NCBI GenBank assembly: GCA_963809175.1
Contig: CAWEIK010000001.1
Coordinates: 558,001 to 622,000 of the forward strand
Source of the DNA: JACCTU01 sp963809175
GTDB lineage: Bacteria; Actinomycetota; Thermoleophilia; Gaiellales; Gaiellaceae
DNA length: 64,000 bases
Direction: 5' to 3'
Below, piece by piece: positions 9,917-20,186 of the stretch. Below the pieces are notes generated by a model. The model did no database searches. It saw only the letters and a list, made by a program, of their open reading frames with translations, and was not told the DNA's origin. Position numbers and translations under genes: made by a program. Position 1 is the stretch's first letter; every line of letters starts with the position of its first letter.

Positions 9917-10863
9917 TAGAGCCAACCCGCGAGCTCCTTCGTCCAGTACGAGACGACGAGGTCGGCGCCGGCGCGCTTGATCGCGGTCAGCGACTCGAGC
10001 GCCGCGGCGCGCTCGTCGAGCCAGCCCTGCCGCGCACCCGCCTTCACCATCGCGTACTCGCCCGAGACGTTGTACGCAGCGAGCGGAGCGTCGAATCGCT
10101 CCCGCACCGCCCGGATCACGTCGAGGTACGGCAGCGCGGGCTTGACCATGATCACGTCCGCGCCCTCGGCGAGGTCGAGCTCGCACTCGCGGAGCGCCTC
10201 GCGGACGTTCGCGGGATCCATCTGGTACGAGCGGCGATCGCCGAACGCCGGAGTCGACTCGGCCGCCTCGCGGAACGGGCCGTAGAACGCAGAGGCGTAC
10301 TTGGCCGAGTAGGCGAGGATCGGCGTCTCGGGCAGCTGCTCGCGGATCGCCGCGACGCGGCCGTCCATCATGTCGCTCGGACACACGGCGTCCGCGCCGG
10401 CCTCGACGTGCGAGACCGCCGTGCGCGCGATCAGCTCCAGCGACTCGTCGTTCGCGACCTCGCCGTCGCGGATCACCCCGCAGTGCCCGTGCGACGTGTA
10501 CTCGCAGAGGCAGACGTCCGTGAGCAGCACGAGCTCCGGGAACCGCGGCCGCAGCTCGCGCAGCGCGCGCTGCACGATTCCGTCTTCGTCCCAGGCGCCG
10601 GAGCCCTCCTCGTCCTTGTCTTCCGGGATGCCGAAGAGGATCACGGCCGAGACGCCGAGGCGCGCGAGCTCCTCGACCTCGCGCGAGAGGTCTGCGACCG
10701 AGAAGCGGCCCAGCGGCGGCAGCTCTGCGTTCGCGCGCGTGTCCGGGCCGACGAAGAGCGGCTGGACGAAGTCGTCGAGGTCGAGCCGCGTCTCGCGAAC
10801 GAGCGAGCGAAGCGCTCCGGTCCGGCGCAGCCTCCGCAGGCGGGTGGCGGGAAAAGCGCTCAC
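9916..10863 (-). CDS. hemB: Delta-aminolevulinic acid dehydratase (porphobilinogen synthase)
   Basis: 315 residues from GTG 10863, overlapping the permease stop by 4 nt. It contains the zinc-type metal site DVCLCEYTSHGHCG and the two active-site lysines in LAYSAKYASAFYGPFR and DVIMVKPALPYLDV. RSYQMDPANVREALRE is also diagnostic. It joins two 5-aminolevulinate molecules into porphobilinogen. Lying with hemL and upstream of cytochrome bc genes, it supplies haem for the same respiratory module. The frame runs open upstream into the permease region, but that upstream extension is not part of the protein. Confidence 0.95.
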
Positions 10864-12168
10864 GCGGTCAATCTTCGCATCAGGGTGCGTGCTGCGACGA
10901 CCAGGACGGCCCCGATCGCGAGCAGCCAGCCGGCCTCGACGAGCACGGTCCGCCACGGATCGAGCTCGTAGAGCAGCGCGTCGAAGAGCCTCACCTCGTG
11001 CGCGAACGGGAGCAGGTCGCTCACCCACCCCGCTGCCGGAGCGGCTTCGCGGGGCACGATCCCGAGGAAGACGATCGGGAGCACGACGAGGACCGCGACG
11101 AGCGTCGCGGAGCGGGCTTCTCGCGCGAGCGTCGCCACGAGGGCTCCGAAGGCGCCTGCAACCGCTCCGGCCAGGAGCAGTGCGGGCACGAGCGCGGGGA
11201 CGCGCGACCACGGCTCGCCGCCCTCGACGCCGGCAGCCTCGACCGCGATCCCGAACGCGAGGGCGACCCCGAGCCCGAGCACGGCGGCCACGAGGGCCGC
11301 GAGCGCGACCTTCGACGCCAGCACCTCCCCGAGCGACGCGAGGCCGCGGGCGAGCCGTTGCAGCACCCGCTCGTCGCGTTCGGCGGCGAGCGCCGCAGCC
11401 GCGAGGACCGCCGCGAGGAAGGTCGTCACGAGCGCGAGCGCGTACGCCTGGACCTGCGCGGAGAGCGCCCAGGTGCGCCCTCGCGCGCTGTTGACCCGGA
11501 GCTCGATCGGGTTGGCGGTTGCCTCGAGCGCGTCGTCCGTCTGGTCGAGCGCGAGCTGCGCGACCTGCGATGAACTCGCGCACCTCGGGGTCGCTGACAC
11601 GACTCTCCGCACGTTCGAGCCCGAGCACGTCGAAGCGTCGCCCGAGGAACGTTCCCTCGCCGCCGTGCAGGATCAGGTCGACGTAGCGGAGGTTCGCGGC
11701 GATGAACGCGTCCTGCAGCTCGCGGTTCAGCGAGTAGACGAGCGCCTGCATCTGCTGCGTGACGCGCGAGGCGAGCAGCCCGCGCGTCGTCTCGAGCTCG
11801 AGTTGAGGGCTTCGCTGCATCGCCTTCAGCTGCGCGACGAAGCCGGCGGGCACGCGCACGATCGCGACGACCTTTCCGTTCCGCAGCTGTCGCTCGGCCT
11901 CGTCGCGGTCGAGCGGGACGAGCACGACGTCGTCGCTCACCCTGCGGATCGTGCGCTCGACGTGGAACGTCCGGCCGCCGATCTCGACCTCCTCCGGCAG
12001 GTTGTCGTCGTCGACGAAGGCGACCCGGGGCTTCGCGTTCGCGTAACCCGCGACGAGCGCGAGCAGGAGCGCGATCAGCAGCGGGTACGACACGAGCACC
12101 GCGAGCAGGAGCGGCGAACGGCGCAGCACGCGCAGGTCCTTGCGCAAGAGAAGCGACGCACGTCTCAC
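10860..12168 (-). CDS. ABC-2 type transporter permease, frameshifted
   Basis: About 435 residues from GTG 12168, which overlaps the ATPase stop (GTGA). There is one N-terminal helix (LLLAVLVSYPLLIALLLALV). A large extracytoplasmic region follows (VAFVDDDNLPEEVEIGGRTF, then ATP-independent loop sequence). Five or so C-terminal helices complete the protein (ALALVTTFLAAVLAAAALA, VALAALVAAVLGLGVALAF, LVPALLLAGAVAGAFGALVA and others). This is the ABC2_membrane_3 / YhgE-like architecture. The frame changes once near 11577 (after EVREFIA, resuming QVAQLALDQTDD). It pairs with the adjacent ATPase as an exporter; the substrate is unknown. Confidence 0.85.
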
Positions 12169-12719
12169 TCGACGCGACCGCCGTGGAGGTGCACGACGCG
12201 GTCGGCCCGCTCCGTCTCTTCGTGCAGCTGGGTCGCGAAGACGACGGCGCCGCCGTCGGCGCACAGCGCCGCCACCTGTTGCCAGAGCGCCGCGCGCCGA
12301 TCGTCGTCGAGCGCCGCCGTGGGCTCGTCGAGCAGGAGCACGCGCGGGTCGCCGAGGAAGGCGAGCGCGAGGTTCAGCCGCTGCCGCTGGCCGACCGAGA
12401 GCTCGGCCGACGGGCGCTCCGGCAGGTCGACGTCGTCGGCCGACGCGCCGGCGAGCTGTGCGAACAGCTCGATGTTCTCGCGCGGCGTGAGCCTCGAGTA
12501 GAGCGCCGGCCGTTGCGGCGCCCAGCCGGTCGACACCCGACGCTCGACCGTGCCCGTCGACGGCGCGAGCGCGCCGGCGAGCACGGACAGCAGCGTCGAC
12601 TTGCCGGCGCCGTTCGGCCCCACGAGCGCGACGAGCTCTCCCTCAACGAGGTCGAAGTCGGTCTCGTGCAGCGCGACGTGTGCGCCGTAGCGCCGGGAGA
12701 CGCCGCGAGCCCGGATCAA
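12165..12719 (-). CDS. ABC transporter ATP-binding protein
   Basis: 184 residues from a TTG start at 12719 that overlaps the preceding TGA. It is a short ATPase with Walker A GPNGAGKST, signature ELSVGQRQRLNLALAFL and Walker B RVLLLDEPTAALD, and a terminal H-loop region (VVFATQLHEE). The length is slightly below the usual 200-220 residues, but all core motifs are intact. It is coupled to the ABC-2 permease immediately downstream. The set sits between the AI-2E transporter and haem genes. Confidence 0.93.
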   Translation of the reverse strand: MIRARGVSRRYGAHVALHETDFDLVEGELVALVGPNGAGKSTLLSVLAGALAPSTGTVERRVSTGWAPQRPALYSRLTPRENIELFAQLAGASADDVDLPERPSAELSVGQRQRLNLALAFLGDPRVLLLDEPTAALDDDRRAALWQQVAALCADGGAVVFATQLHEETERADRVVHLHGGRVE

Positions 12720-13919
12720 CGACGGGCGGCCCTGGGCGGTTCGAGCTCCACCTCGACCGGCACGGTCGCCCCGGCCTCCCAGCTCTCGAGCGCGACGCGG
12801 TTGCCGAAGAACTCCCAGATCGCGCGGCCGGCGGCGAGCGTCGGCAACGCGACGAAGACGCCGGGAAGCCCGTAGATCTCACCGCCGGCGAGCAACCCGA
12901 AGATCACGAGCAACGGATGCAGGCGCAGCGCACTCCCCATCACCTTCGGGATCACGATGTGCCCTTCGATCTGGTGGATCGCGAGGAAGAGCAGCACGAC
13001 CCAGACCGCGGCGAGCGGGTCGACGACGAGGGCGTAGAGGACCGGCGGGATCGCGCCGAGCCACGGACCGAGGTACGGGATCAGCTCGGCGACCGCGACC
13101 CACGCGCCGAAGAGGATCGCGTACGTCTCGAAGCCCTCCGGGAGCCAGCCGATCATCCCGAGCAACCACAGCGCGACGCCGGCGCTCGTGCCGATGATCG
13201 CCGAGACGAGCACCTGGCCCTTCACGTAGCTCCCGACCGCCCGCTCGACGCTCGGCAAGAGCGACGGCAGTCCCCGGCGGCGGCGGAAAGCGCCGGTCGA
13301 GCGCCTGGTGCAACCGGTTGAAGTCGAGCAGCATGTAGACCGAGACGACGAGCACGAGGACGAGCCCGAACAGGAACGCGAAGATGCCGAGTGCCGCACC
13401 CTCCGCCCAGTCGATCGCCGTCCGCGTCGAGCGCTCGACGTTCAGGTCCGTGACGAACTGGCGACCCTGCTCCTCGATCCGGATCCGGCCGAGCCGGTGG
13501 TCGTCGAGCCAGAGCTGGAGCCGATCGATGTCGCGCTCGGCGGCGGTGTCCCCGGTCTGTCCGTCCTCGTTCGTAACGTAGACGTCGATCCGGTCCGACG
13601 CGTTCTGGGACTGCTCGACGACGACGGTCGCCAGGGCCACCACGGCGATGACAAGCCCCGCGGCAAAGGTCAGGTACACGATCGCGACCCCGAAGCCGCG
13701 CGGGATTCGAGCCCTCGCGAGCGCCCGGACGAGCGGGTTCAGGAGCAGCGCCACGATCGCCGCGACGAGGAAGAGGAAGACCGCGTGACGGACCGCGCCG
13801 GCGACCGCCCAGGCCAGCAGGAGCACCAGCGGGAGGGCGACCAGCTGGATCCAGCGTGGGATCTGGATTGGGGCGGGTTGACGGCTCCCGCCGACGATCG
13901 GAGGCGGCGTTTCCGTCAT
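12716..13919 (-). CDS. AI-2E family (PerM-like) transporter, frameshifted
   Basis: About 400 residues from ATG 13919. Eight hydrophobic segments include WIQLVALPLVLLLAWAVAGA, AVFLFLVAAIVALLLNPLV, FAFLFGLVLVLVVSVYMLLD, and the C-terminal family signature AELIPYLGPWLGAIPPVLYA with HQIEGHIVIPKVMGSALRLH. One extra base in a CCCC run at 13272-13275 splits the frame at FPPPPG, after which LPSLLPSVERAVGSYVKGQV continues. The family exports small molecules or acts in ion homeostasis; a quorum-signal role cannot be assumed. Confidence 0.9.
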
Positions 13920-14117
13920 GAGAGCGATCGTACAGCGCGCCCCCACCGAGCCCCGGGGCCGGTCTGGGACTGGTCTTTCGCCGAAGACGGCAACCTCGCG
14001 CTCGACCGTCACGATCTCTGGGAGGAAATCCCCTCCACTCCGCGCTTGCGTCTGTTACAAAGTCCGGCCGTGGAGCACTCCTTGCGGCAACCCCGGGCGT
14101 CCGTTAGCGTCCCCGCG

Positions 14118-14891
14118 ATGCCCCAGCCTTCTGGGTCCGCTCGCCGTGCCCGCAGGGCACGGCACCGCTCCGCGCACCGGCTTCGCCGCTTCGCCGGGCT
14201 GACCGCCGTCGCCGCGGTCGGCGTCGTGACGCTGCTCGTGACCGCGTTCGGCCCCGACGGGGCCCAGACCGCTGCCCGCTCGGCCCCGGCCCCGGCCAAC
14301 CGGCTCCTGCCTTCAGGACCGCCGGAGCCGCTCGTCGTCGCGACCCAGGGCGCGCTTCGGGTGCAGCTCCCGATCGAGCAGAACCGCGTCACGGCGATCG
14401 GCTACCACGGAGGCTCGTCGGGCTCGCTCGCGCTGGACCCGCTCGGCCGCCGCGGCAACCAGGGTCTGATCGGACGCTTCTTCGATCGCGTCTTCGGCTC
14501 GGGCGACTCGAGCATGACCTGGTACCAGCTCCAGGGCGGCACGGGCTCGACCTCGGCGCTCGCCGTCGGGGCCGCGCCGGACACCGACGTCTACTCGCCC
14601 GTCGACGGGACGATCGCGGGGATCACCGACTACGTGCTCAACGGCCGGACGCAGGGCAAGCGAATCGACATCCGTCCGCTCGCCGCACCCGCGCTCATCG
14701 TCTCGATCACGCGGCTCGCCGCCGACCCGGCGCTGACGGTCGGCTCGTCCGTCGCCGCGGGGAGGAACCGGCTCGGCGAGGTGCTCGACCTCTCGCGGCT
14801 CGAGCGCCAGGCGCTCGCGCGCTACACGCAGGACGCCGGGAACCACGTGACCGTCCAGGTCTTCCCGGCCACCGCGCTCGCACTCCCCTGA
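14118..14891 (+). CDS. Membrane-anchored M23-like (degenerate) envelope protein
   Basis: 257 residues from ATG 14118. A basic N-terminus (RRARRARHRSAHRLRRF) precedes one transmembrane segment (AGLTAVAAVGVVTLLVTAFG). The extracytoplasmic part is Pro/Ala-rich and contains TDVYSPVDGTIAGITDYVLN and GNHVTVQVFPA, recalling the LytM/M23 beta fold, but the HxxxD and HxH zinc ligands are not present. It may therefore be a non-catalytic regulator of cell-wall hydrolysis. It is divergent from the AI-2E gene and just upstream of ymdB. Confidence 0.65.
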   Translation: MPQPSGSARRARRARHRSAHRLRRFAGLTAVAAVGVVTLLVTAFGPDGAQTAARSAPAPANRLLPSGPPEPLVVATQGALRVQLPIEQNRVTAIGYHGGSSGSLALDPLGRRGNQGLIGRFFDRVFGSGDSSMTWYQLQGGTGSTSALAVGAAPDTDVYSPVDGTIAGITDYVLNGRTQGKRIDIRPLAAPALIVSITRLAADPALTVGSSVAAGRNRLGEVLDLSRLERQALARYTQDAGNHVTVQVFPATALALP

Positions 14892-14896
14892 CTAGG

Positions 14897-14925
14897 CCGC
14901 AAAGAGTGCTGCGCACTTTTCGCGG
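14897..14925 (+). terminator. Hairpin between the M23-like gene and ymdB
   Basis: Arms CCGCAAAGAGTG and CACTTTTCGCGG pair with one mismatch and one G-T around a 5-nt loop, directly after the TGA at 14891. It may act as a weak terminator or attenuator before ymdB at 14934. Confidence 0.45.
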
Positions 14926-14933
14926 TCGATGAG

Positions 14934-15713
14934 ATGAACATCCTCTTCGTCGCTGACGTCGTCGGGGTGCCGGGTAGGACGGCGCTCGAGACGCGACTCA
15001 AGAGCCTCCGCGAGGAACTCGACGTCGACCTCTGCGTCGTGAACGGCGAGAACGCCGCCGACGGGGTCGGGTTGACGCCCAAGCTCGCGCGCAAGCTGTT
15101 CGAGTTCGGAGCGGACGCGATCACGCTCGGCAACCACACGTGGCGGCGGCCCGACCTCGCGCCGTGGATCGACTCAGAGCCGCGCGTCGTTCGTCCCGCG
15201 AACCTCTCGCGCCACGCGCCCGGTCGCGGGCTGACGGTCGTGCAGGCGCGCGACGACACGCCCGTCGCGGTGATCAACGTGATGGGCAGCCTCTTCCTCG
15301 AGGTCGCGTGCGGCCCGTTCGAGGTGATCGACGGCCTCGTCGACGAGGCGCGGGAGCAGACGCCGGTGATCTTCGTCGACATGCACGCGGAGGCGACGAG
15401 CGAGAAGGTCGCGCTCTCCCGCTGGCTCGACGGGCGCGTGACCGCGGTCGTCGGCACGCACACGCACATCCAGACGAACGACGCGCGCGTTCAGCCCGGC
15501 GGGACCGCCGCGCTCACGGACGCCGGCATGACCGGCCCGCACGACTCCGTGATCGGCGTGACCGCGGAGCAGGCGATCTCGCGCATGCGAACCGGGCTGC
15601 CGGTGCGGTTCGAGACGGCGCAGAACGACGTGCGGATCGAAGGAGCACTCATCGAGTGCGGCCCCGACGGTCGCGCTACGCGCTGCGAGACGATCCGCGT
15701 GCCGGTTCCCTGA
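14934..15713 (+). CDS. ymdB: YmdB-family metallophosphoesterase (cyclic nucleotide phosphodiesterase-like)
   Basis: 259 residues from ATG 14934. Conserved di-metal phosphoesterase residues appear in ILFVADVVGVPGR, VVNGENAADGVGLT, ITLGNHTWRR, IFVDMHAEATSEK, VVGTHTHIQTNDARV and LTDAGMTGPHDSVIG, which is the complete TIGR00282 pattern. In Bacillus the homologue hydrolyses 2',3'- and 3',5'-cAMP and affects biofilm choice. In most genomes it lies near rny or recA, but not here. The 3' end overlaps the convergent glycosyltransferase gene by 38 nt. Confidence 0.92.
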   Translation: MNILFVADVVGVPGRTALETRLKSLREELDVDLCVVNGENAADGVGLTPKLARKLFEFGADAITLGNHTWRRPDLAPWIDSEPRVVRPANLSRHAPGRGLTVVQARDDTPVAVINVMGSLFLEVACGPFEVIDGLVDEAREQTPVIFVDMHAEATSEKVALSRWLDGRVTAVVGTHTHIQTNDARVQPGGTAALTDAGMTGPHDSVIGVTAEQAISRMRTGLPVRFETAQNDVRIEGALIECGPDGRATRCETIRVPVP

Positions 15714-16872
15714 CCGCTCGCACGAGCGTCACGAGGAGCGCCACGAGGACGAGGTCGCGCGCGAGGACGAGCCACGAGACCCGCGGGTCGAGCTCGCGCA
15801 CGAGGTCCCAGTACCGGAACGGAAACCAGAGCTGCGTCAGCACGAGCGCCGCCAGGAGCATCGCGTTCGCGCTCCAGCGGTGCGCGAGGACGACGACCGG
15901 GACCAGCCAGATCAGGAACTGAGGCGAGAGCACCTTCCCGAGCGCGACGAAGGCGGTGAGGGTCGCCGCGGCAGCGACGGCGAGCCCCGCCGGCGACGGC
16001 GTCTCCGGCGACCGCGCGAAGCGGAGCCAGAGCCAGGCGAGCACCCCGACCTGCGCGACCGAGAGCGCGACGGCGAGCACGTCCGGGCTGGTTCCGATGA
16101 GGTTCTGCGAGCCGTGGCTCGAGCCGATCTCGACGGCGGTCCCGAAGAGATCGTGCGCGGCGAGCAGGACCGCGGAGCCGAGGCTCTCCACCTGCAGCGG
16201 CCTCGACAGCTGGCGCCCGACGCTGCGCACGACTCCCTCGGGCGCCAGCACGGCGAACGGGAGATACGCGACGAGCGGAACGGCGACCGCGAGCACCGCG
16301 CAGACGATCCCCTCCCGTCGCCCACGGCGTCGCCACACATACGCGACGGTGAGCGGGAGGAAGACGGCGGGGTAGAGCTTCGCCGCGATCGACGCGCCGA
16401 GCAGGAGGTGGCCGAGCCGGAGCCGGTCGTGCACGAGGGCGGCGAGCGCGAACGACGCGAGCATCGCGGGCCAGAGGTCGAAGCGCGTCAGGATCACCGA
16501 CCCGATCGCGAGCGGCGAGAGCGCGACGAAGGCGAGCGTCCCGAAGCCGAAGCCGAGCCGGCGTCCCGCGAGCGCGACCGCCACGATCACCCCGCAACCG
16601 CAGAGCGCCATCAGCCACTCGAAGACCGTGCGGAAGTCGGAGTCCGCGAGCGCCGGCACGAGGAACACGGGCAGCGCGCCGGGCGGGTACTCGACCGCGA
16701 AGTCGCGATACGGGACCTGACCTTCCTCCATCGCCTGCCCGTAGCTCTCGTAGACGGGCGTGTCGACGATCTGCTCGCGCTCGTAGAAGCCGACGTGCAG
16801 CACGCCCCACGCGACGAGGAACAGGAGCACGGCGAGCGCCGTGCGCGCGAGGTCAGGGGTCCGAGCGGTCAC
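15676..16872 (-). CDS. GT87/DUF2029-type polyprenol-phosphate-mannose-dependent glycosyltransferase
   Basis: About 398 residues if started at GTG 16872 (a longer frame from 16896 is possible). It has around eleven hydrophobic helices. The first loop contains DTPVYESYGQAMEEGQVPYRDF and EYPPGALPVFL, the acidic motif and EYPP pattern of this membrane glycosyltransferase-C family. It overlaps the preceding gene by 20 nt, and both are GT-C-like, so they probably act together on a lipid-linked envelope glycan. Donor and acceptor are unknown. Confidence 0.8.
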   Translation of the reverse strand: MTARTPDLARTALAVLLFLVAWGVLHVGFYEREQIVDTPVYESYGQAMEEGQVPYRDFAVEYPPGALPVFLVPALADSDFRTVFEWLMALCGCGVIVAVALAGRRLGFGFGTLAFVALSPLAIGSVILTRFDLWPAMLASFALAALVHDRLRLGHLLLGASIAAKLYPAVFLPLTVAYVWRRRGRREGIVCAVLAVAVPLVAYLPFAVLAPEGVVRSVGRQLSRPLQVESLGSAVLLAAHDLFGTAVEIGSSHGSQNLIGTSPDVLAVALSVAQVGVLAWLWLRFARSPETPSPAGLAVAAAATLTAFVALGKVLSPQFLIWLVPVVVLAHRWSANAMLLAALVLTQLWFPFRYWDLVRELDPRVSWLVLARDLVLVALLVTLVRAVREPARGSSRSA

Positions 16873-18584
16873 GGGCGAGCAGCGCGAAGACGGCAAAGGC
16901 GAAGAACCACGGGATGTAGAGGTAGAACCAGTGCGTCAGCACGAGCTCGAAGGCAGCGATCAGCGCCGCGGTCAGCGCCGCGAGCTGCAGCGGCGACTTC
17001 CGGCGCGGAACGAACGCAGCCGCAAGCGCACCCGCGAGCACGAGCGCCTTCACGAACTGGTGCGGCACGTGCAGGTCCGGGATTCCACGCGCGTGGTACT
17101 GACCCCAGTCCCAGATCGAGAACGGCGACTCGCGCCCGAGCTGCCAGCCGAGCGTGCGGTCCCAGAACGTGCGTGCCGCGTCCACCACGTTCGGTTCGAG
17201 CAGAAAGACCGAGAACGCGAGCACCGTGCCGACGAGGTAGCCGACGACGAAGCGCGCGACGCGTCGCGTGTTCCACTCCGGGTACGTCGCCCACAGCGGC
17301 GCGACGACGAGCGCCGCGAACTTCGTCCAGCCCGCGAGCGCCGCGAAGCCCCCTCGCAGCGCGGGTTGCGCCGCGAAGAAGAAGCCGAAGATGAGCAGCG
17401 CGGGAAGAATCGTGTCGTTCGTGTTCGAGCTCGACGCGTACTGCGTGAAGGGGTAGGCCGCCCAGGCGAACGGCAGCGTCGCCGCGAGCCGCTGGCCGCC
17501 GAATCTCCAGCCGACGAGTGCGAGGCCGAGCATGCACAGCAGGTCGAACGCGATCGTGGTGAAGTGCGCGGCCGGAAGGCTGTCCCACTTGCCGGTCCAG
17601 CCGAGGGCGAGGTAGCCCGGGACATACGCGAGGTACGCGACGGGGCCGTACGTGTCGCCGCGGTCGTTCGACGACTCGCAGCGCCCGTTCGTCTGTACGC
17701 GCTCGCGGATCTCTCCCTCCGCGTCGGCCGGTCCGCACGCCTTGAGGTTCCCCTGCACGGGCATGTGGCCGTACGGCGCCTCCCCGTTGACGATGCGGTG
17801 CGCGCCGATCACCCCCGCGTAGCCGACGTCGATCACGTTCGAGGTCTCCACGTTCAGCCCGATCCGAAAGCCCGCGAGGAAGACCGCCCCCGCGACCAGC
17901 ATCCAGACGGGCCAGACGGGGCGTGTGGGTTTGAGGCGCGCAGTGGTGCCGATCCACGCCATGCGCGCGATCACGTAGAGCAGCGGCGGATAGGCGAGCG
18001 GCACGCTCGTGAAGATGTCGCCGCGGTTGAAGAACCAGAGCGACACCGAGAACGACAGCAGCACGATCAGGTCGAGGTTCCGCAGGGAGAGCGGCCGGCG
18101 GAGATCGGCCGAGCCCGACCAGGAAGACCAGGCAGAAGCCGAGCCAGACGAGCGGCTTGTTGATGTCGCGGCCGCCGAAGGCGCCGGGTCCGCCGCGCGC
18201 CATCTTCCACGCGACCTGCGGCCCGGTCCAGGCCTCGGTCACGAGCCCGGAGCGATCGTCGACCCTCCCGTCGGCGATCTGGCCCGCCTCCCCCCACCAC
18301 ACCTTGACCCGCCAGACCCCGTCCTCGTCGTCGAAGTCGGCCTGGATCGTTCGACCTTTCGTCGGGTAGCGGTCCAGCCAGTCCCGGATCTTCGGGTAGG
18401 CGAGGAAGATGCGCTCGACGCGCTCGTTGCTCAGCCTCGCGGGCTCGGGTGCGGGGATGAACGGCGTCCGGACGAGGTTGCCCTTGCCGTCGAAGACGGG
18501 CCCGGTCGGAGTCGTCGCCGCGTCCGCGACGGAAGGCCACGCAAGCGCGGCGGCGAGAATCCCGTATCGAAGAAAACGCGTCAG
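16853..18584 (-). CDS. Membrane glycosyltransferase-like protein with periplasmic N-domain, frameshifted
   Basis: About 577 residues after repair. The N-terminus reads TRFLRYGILAAALAWPSVADA, a signal peptide. The only start I can place there is a CTG at 18584 overlapping the GtrA stop (CTGA). Residues 25-150 are soluble (DFDDEDGVWRVKVWWGEAGQ). Then about ten helices follow, including VWPVWMLVAGAVFLAGFRIG, with a loop EAPYGHMPVQ and TYGPVAYLAYVPGY resembling GT-C enzymes. One extra base near 18109 splits the frame after VWLGFCLVFLVGL. Partnership with GtrA and the GT87 protein suggests lipid-linked sugar transfer outside the membrane. Confidence 0.72.
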
Positions 18585-19036
18585 CGTCTTCTTCGAAACG
18601 TCCAGAGCTTGTTGCCGACGAAGTTGATCGGCGTGACGAGCACGATCGCGATCGCCTGGGCTACGACCTCGTTCAGGCCGAGTGCGATCAGCACCTCGAG
18701 CGCGACGAGGTTCGCGACCAGCGCCAGCAGCGCGACGAAGAAGAACCGCGCGCCCTGGTACGCCACGTGTCCCCGCTCGCCGTGGAAGGTCCAGAGCCGG
18801 TTCCACGTGTAGTTGTTCGTCACCGCGACGAGGAACGAGCACACGGCGGCGAGCCGGTGGTCCATGTCGACCCCGAGGACGAGCGCGGTGAAGACCGCGA
18901 GGTTGACGACGTAGCCGCTCGCCCCGACCGCGGTGAACTTCGCCAGCTGGATCCAGTTCTTCTGGCGACGGAGCGCGCGACCGGCGCGGGTGCGCGCCAG
19001 CGCGGCGGCGACGCCGACGGAGGTCGAGCGCTCCAC
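18581..19036 (-). CDS. GtrA-like four-helix membrane protein
   Basis: 151 residues. Four hydrophobic helices (FTAVGASGYVVNLAVFTALV, LAAVCSFLVAVTNNYTWNRL, ARFFFVALLALVANLVALEV and AQAIAIVLVTPINFVGNKLW) and the repeat WNRLWTF / GNKLWTF typify GtrA. These proteins are proposed flippases or helpers for undecaprenyl/decaprenyl-phosphate-linked sugars. It overlaps the next gene by 4 nt, supporting a joint role in envelope glycan assembly. Confidence 0.9.
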   Translation of the reverse strand: MERSTSVGVAAALARTRAGRALRRQKNWIQLAKFTAVGASGYVVNLAVFTALVLGVDMDHRLAAVCSFLVAVTNNYTWNRLWTFHGERGHVAYQGARFFFVALLALVANLVALEVLIALGLNEVVAQAIAIVLVTPINFVGNKLWTFRRRR

Positions 19037-19057
19037 GACGGGGGCGAGCCTAGCCGC

Positions 19058-19507
19058 TCACGAAGCGGCGCGGACGTTCGTGCCTGCGGGGACGAGCGCC
19101 ACGTCGGCGGCGTAGTCCAGCTCTTCGCAGCCGTCGGGCGTTGCCACGACGAGCGAGGCGATCGTCCCGTCCCCCGCGAGTGTCAGGTCCACGAGCTCGC
19201 CGAGCAGCGTCCGCCTGCGCACGACGCCGCACCCCCTGAGCGCGGCGAAGGTGCTGCCGCGCTTCGTGTAGAAGGCGAGCTCGGCCTCGTCGAGCAGGCC
19301 GAGGGCCGACTGGAGCTCGAGCTCGCTCTCGCGAACCGTCGCCACCGCGAGCGGGAGGAAGCGCCGCTCCTCGTCCCCGCAGAGCACCTCGAACCCGAGT
19401 GCACGCGTGTGCTCGCGATCGAGCACCAGGTCGACCGGTCGGCCGAGCTCGATCCCGCGCACCCGAACCGGCAGTCGAAGCAGGCGCTCTGCAGAGACCC
19501 CTCTCAT
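19058..19507 (-). CDS. PRC-barrel-like protein
   Basis: 149 residues from ATG 19507. The N-terminal half (RLPVRVRGIELGRPVDLVLD, then ALGFEVLCGDEERRFLPLAV) has the beta-barrel spacing of PRC-barrel domains seen in photosynthetic H subunits, RimM and many actinobacterial proteins. The second half repeats a similar pattern more weakly (VVRRRTLLGELVDLTLAGDG), suggesting two barrels. A function is not predictable; such proteins often bind RNA or membranes. Confidence 0.6.
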   Translation of the reverse strand: MRGVSAERLLRLPVRVRGIELGRPVDLVLDREHTRALGFEVLCGDEERRFLPLAVATVRESELELQSALGLLDEAELAFYTKRGSTFAALRGCGVVRRRTLLGELVDLTLAGDGTIASLVVATPDGCEELDYAADVALVPAGTNVRAAS

Positions 19508-19538
19508 GCCCAGAACAGTCTGCCTTCCCGGGCGACGG

Positions 19539-20186
19539 TCAAACCGCGAAGCCCTCCTCGCCGAGCAGGGGAACGAACCGACACGACACCGACCGCACCA
19601 CGGCAGGCCCCTCGGGGCTCCGCACGATGACCTGGAGCTGCTGGCCGTGGCGCTTGCCCACCGGCAGGACGATCCGTCCGCGCGGCTCGAGCTGGTCGTA
19701 CAGGCTCGGGGGCAGCTCCGGCGCGGCCGCGGCGACCGCGATCGCGCCGAACGGCGCCTCCTCCGGAAGACCGAGCGTGCCGTCGCCGACGTGGACGTGC
19801 ACGCGATCCCCGTAGCCGGCCGCCTCGAGCCGGCCGCGCGCGGCGTCCGCGAGCTCCGGGATCCGCTCGATCGTGTGCACCTCGCGCGCGAGCTCCGCGA
19901 GGACCGCCGCCTGGTAGCCCGAGCCGGTACCGACGTCGAGCACGCGCTCGTTCCCGTGCAGCGAGAGCGCCTCGCAGATCCGGGCGACCATGTAGGGCTG
20001 CGAGATCGTCTGCCCCGAGCCGATCGGCAAAGCCGCGTCTGCATAGGCGCGGCCCTGAAGCCCGTCCGGGACGAACAGATGTCGCGGCACGCGCTCCATC
20101 GCCGCGAGGACGCGCTCGTCCTCGACGTCGCGGCTTCGTAGCTGCTGCTCCACCATCTGCCGCCGCTCCTCCGACCGGTCAGACAT
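19539..20186 (-). CDS. pcm: Protein-L-isoaspartate O-methyltransferase
   Basis: 215 residues from ATG 20186. Family motifs are complete: ERVPRHLFVP, GSGQTISQPYMVARICEAL, the SAM-binding RVLDVGTGSGYQAAVLAELA, GDGTLGLPEEAPFGAIAVAAA, and PRGRIVLPVG. It repairs isoaspartyl damage in proteins by methylating the abnormal carboxyl group. It overlaps the phosphatase stop by 8 nt, so the two are likely co-transcribed, though no functional link is known. Confidence 0.93.
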   Translation of the reverse strand: MSDRSEERRQMVEQQLRSRDVEDERVLAAMERVPRHLFVPDGLQGRAYADAALPIGSGQTISQPYMVARICEALSLHGNERVLDVGTGSGYQAAVLAELAREVHTIERIPELADAARGRLEAAGYGDRVHVHVGDGTLGLPEEAPFGAIAVAAAAPELPPSLYDQLEPRGRIVLPVGKRHGQQLQVIVRSPEGPAVVRSVSCRFVPLLGEEGFAV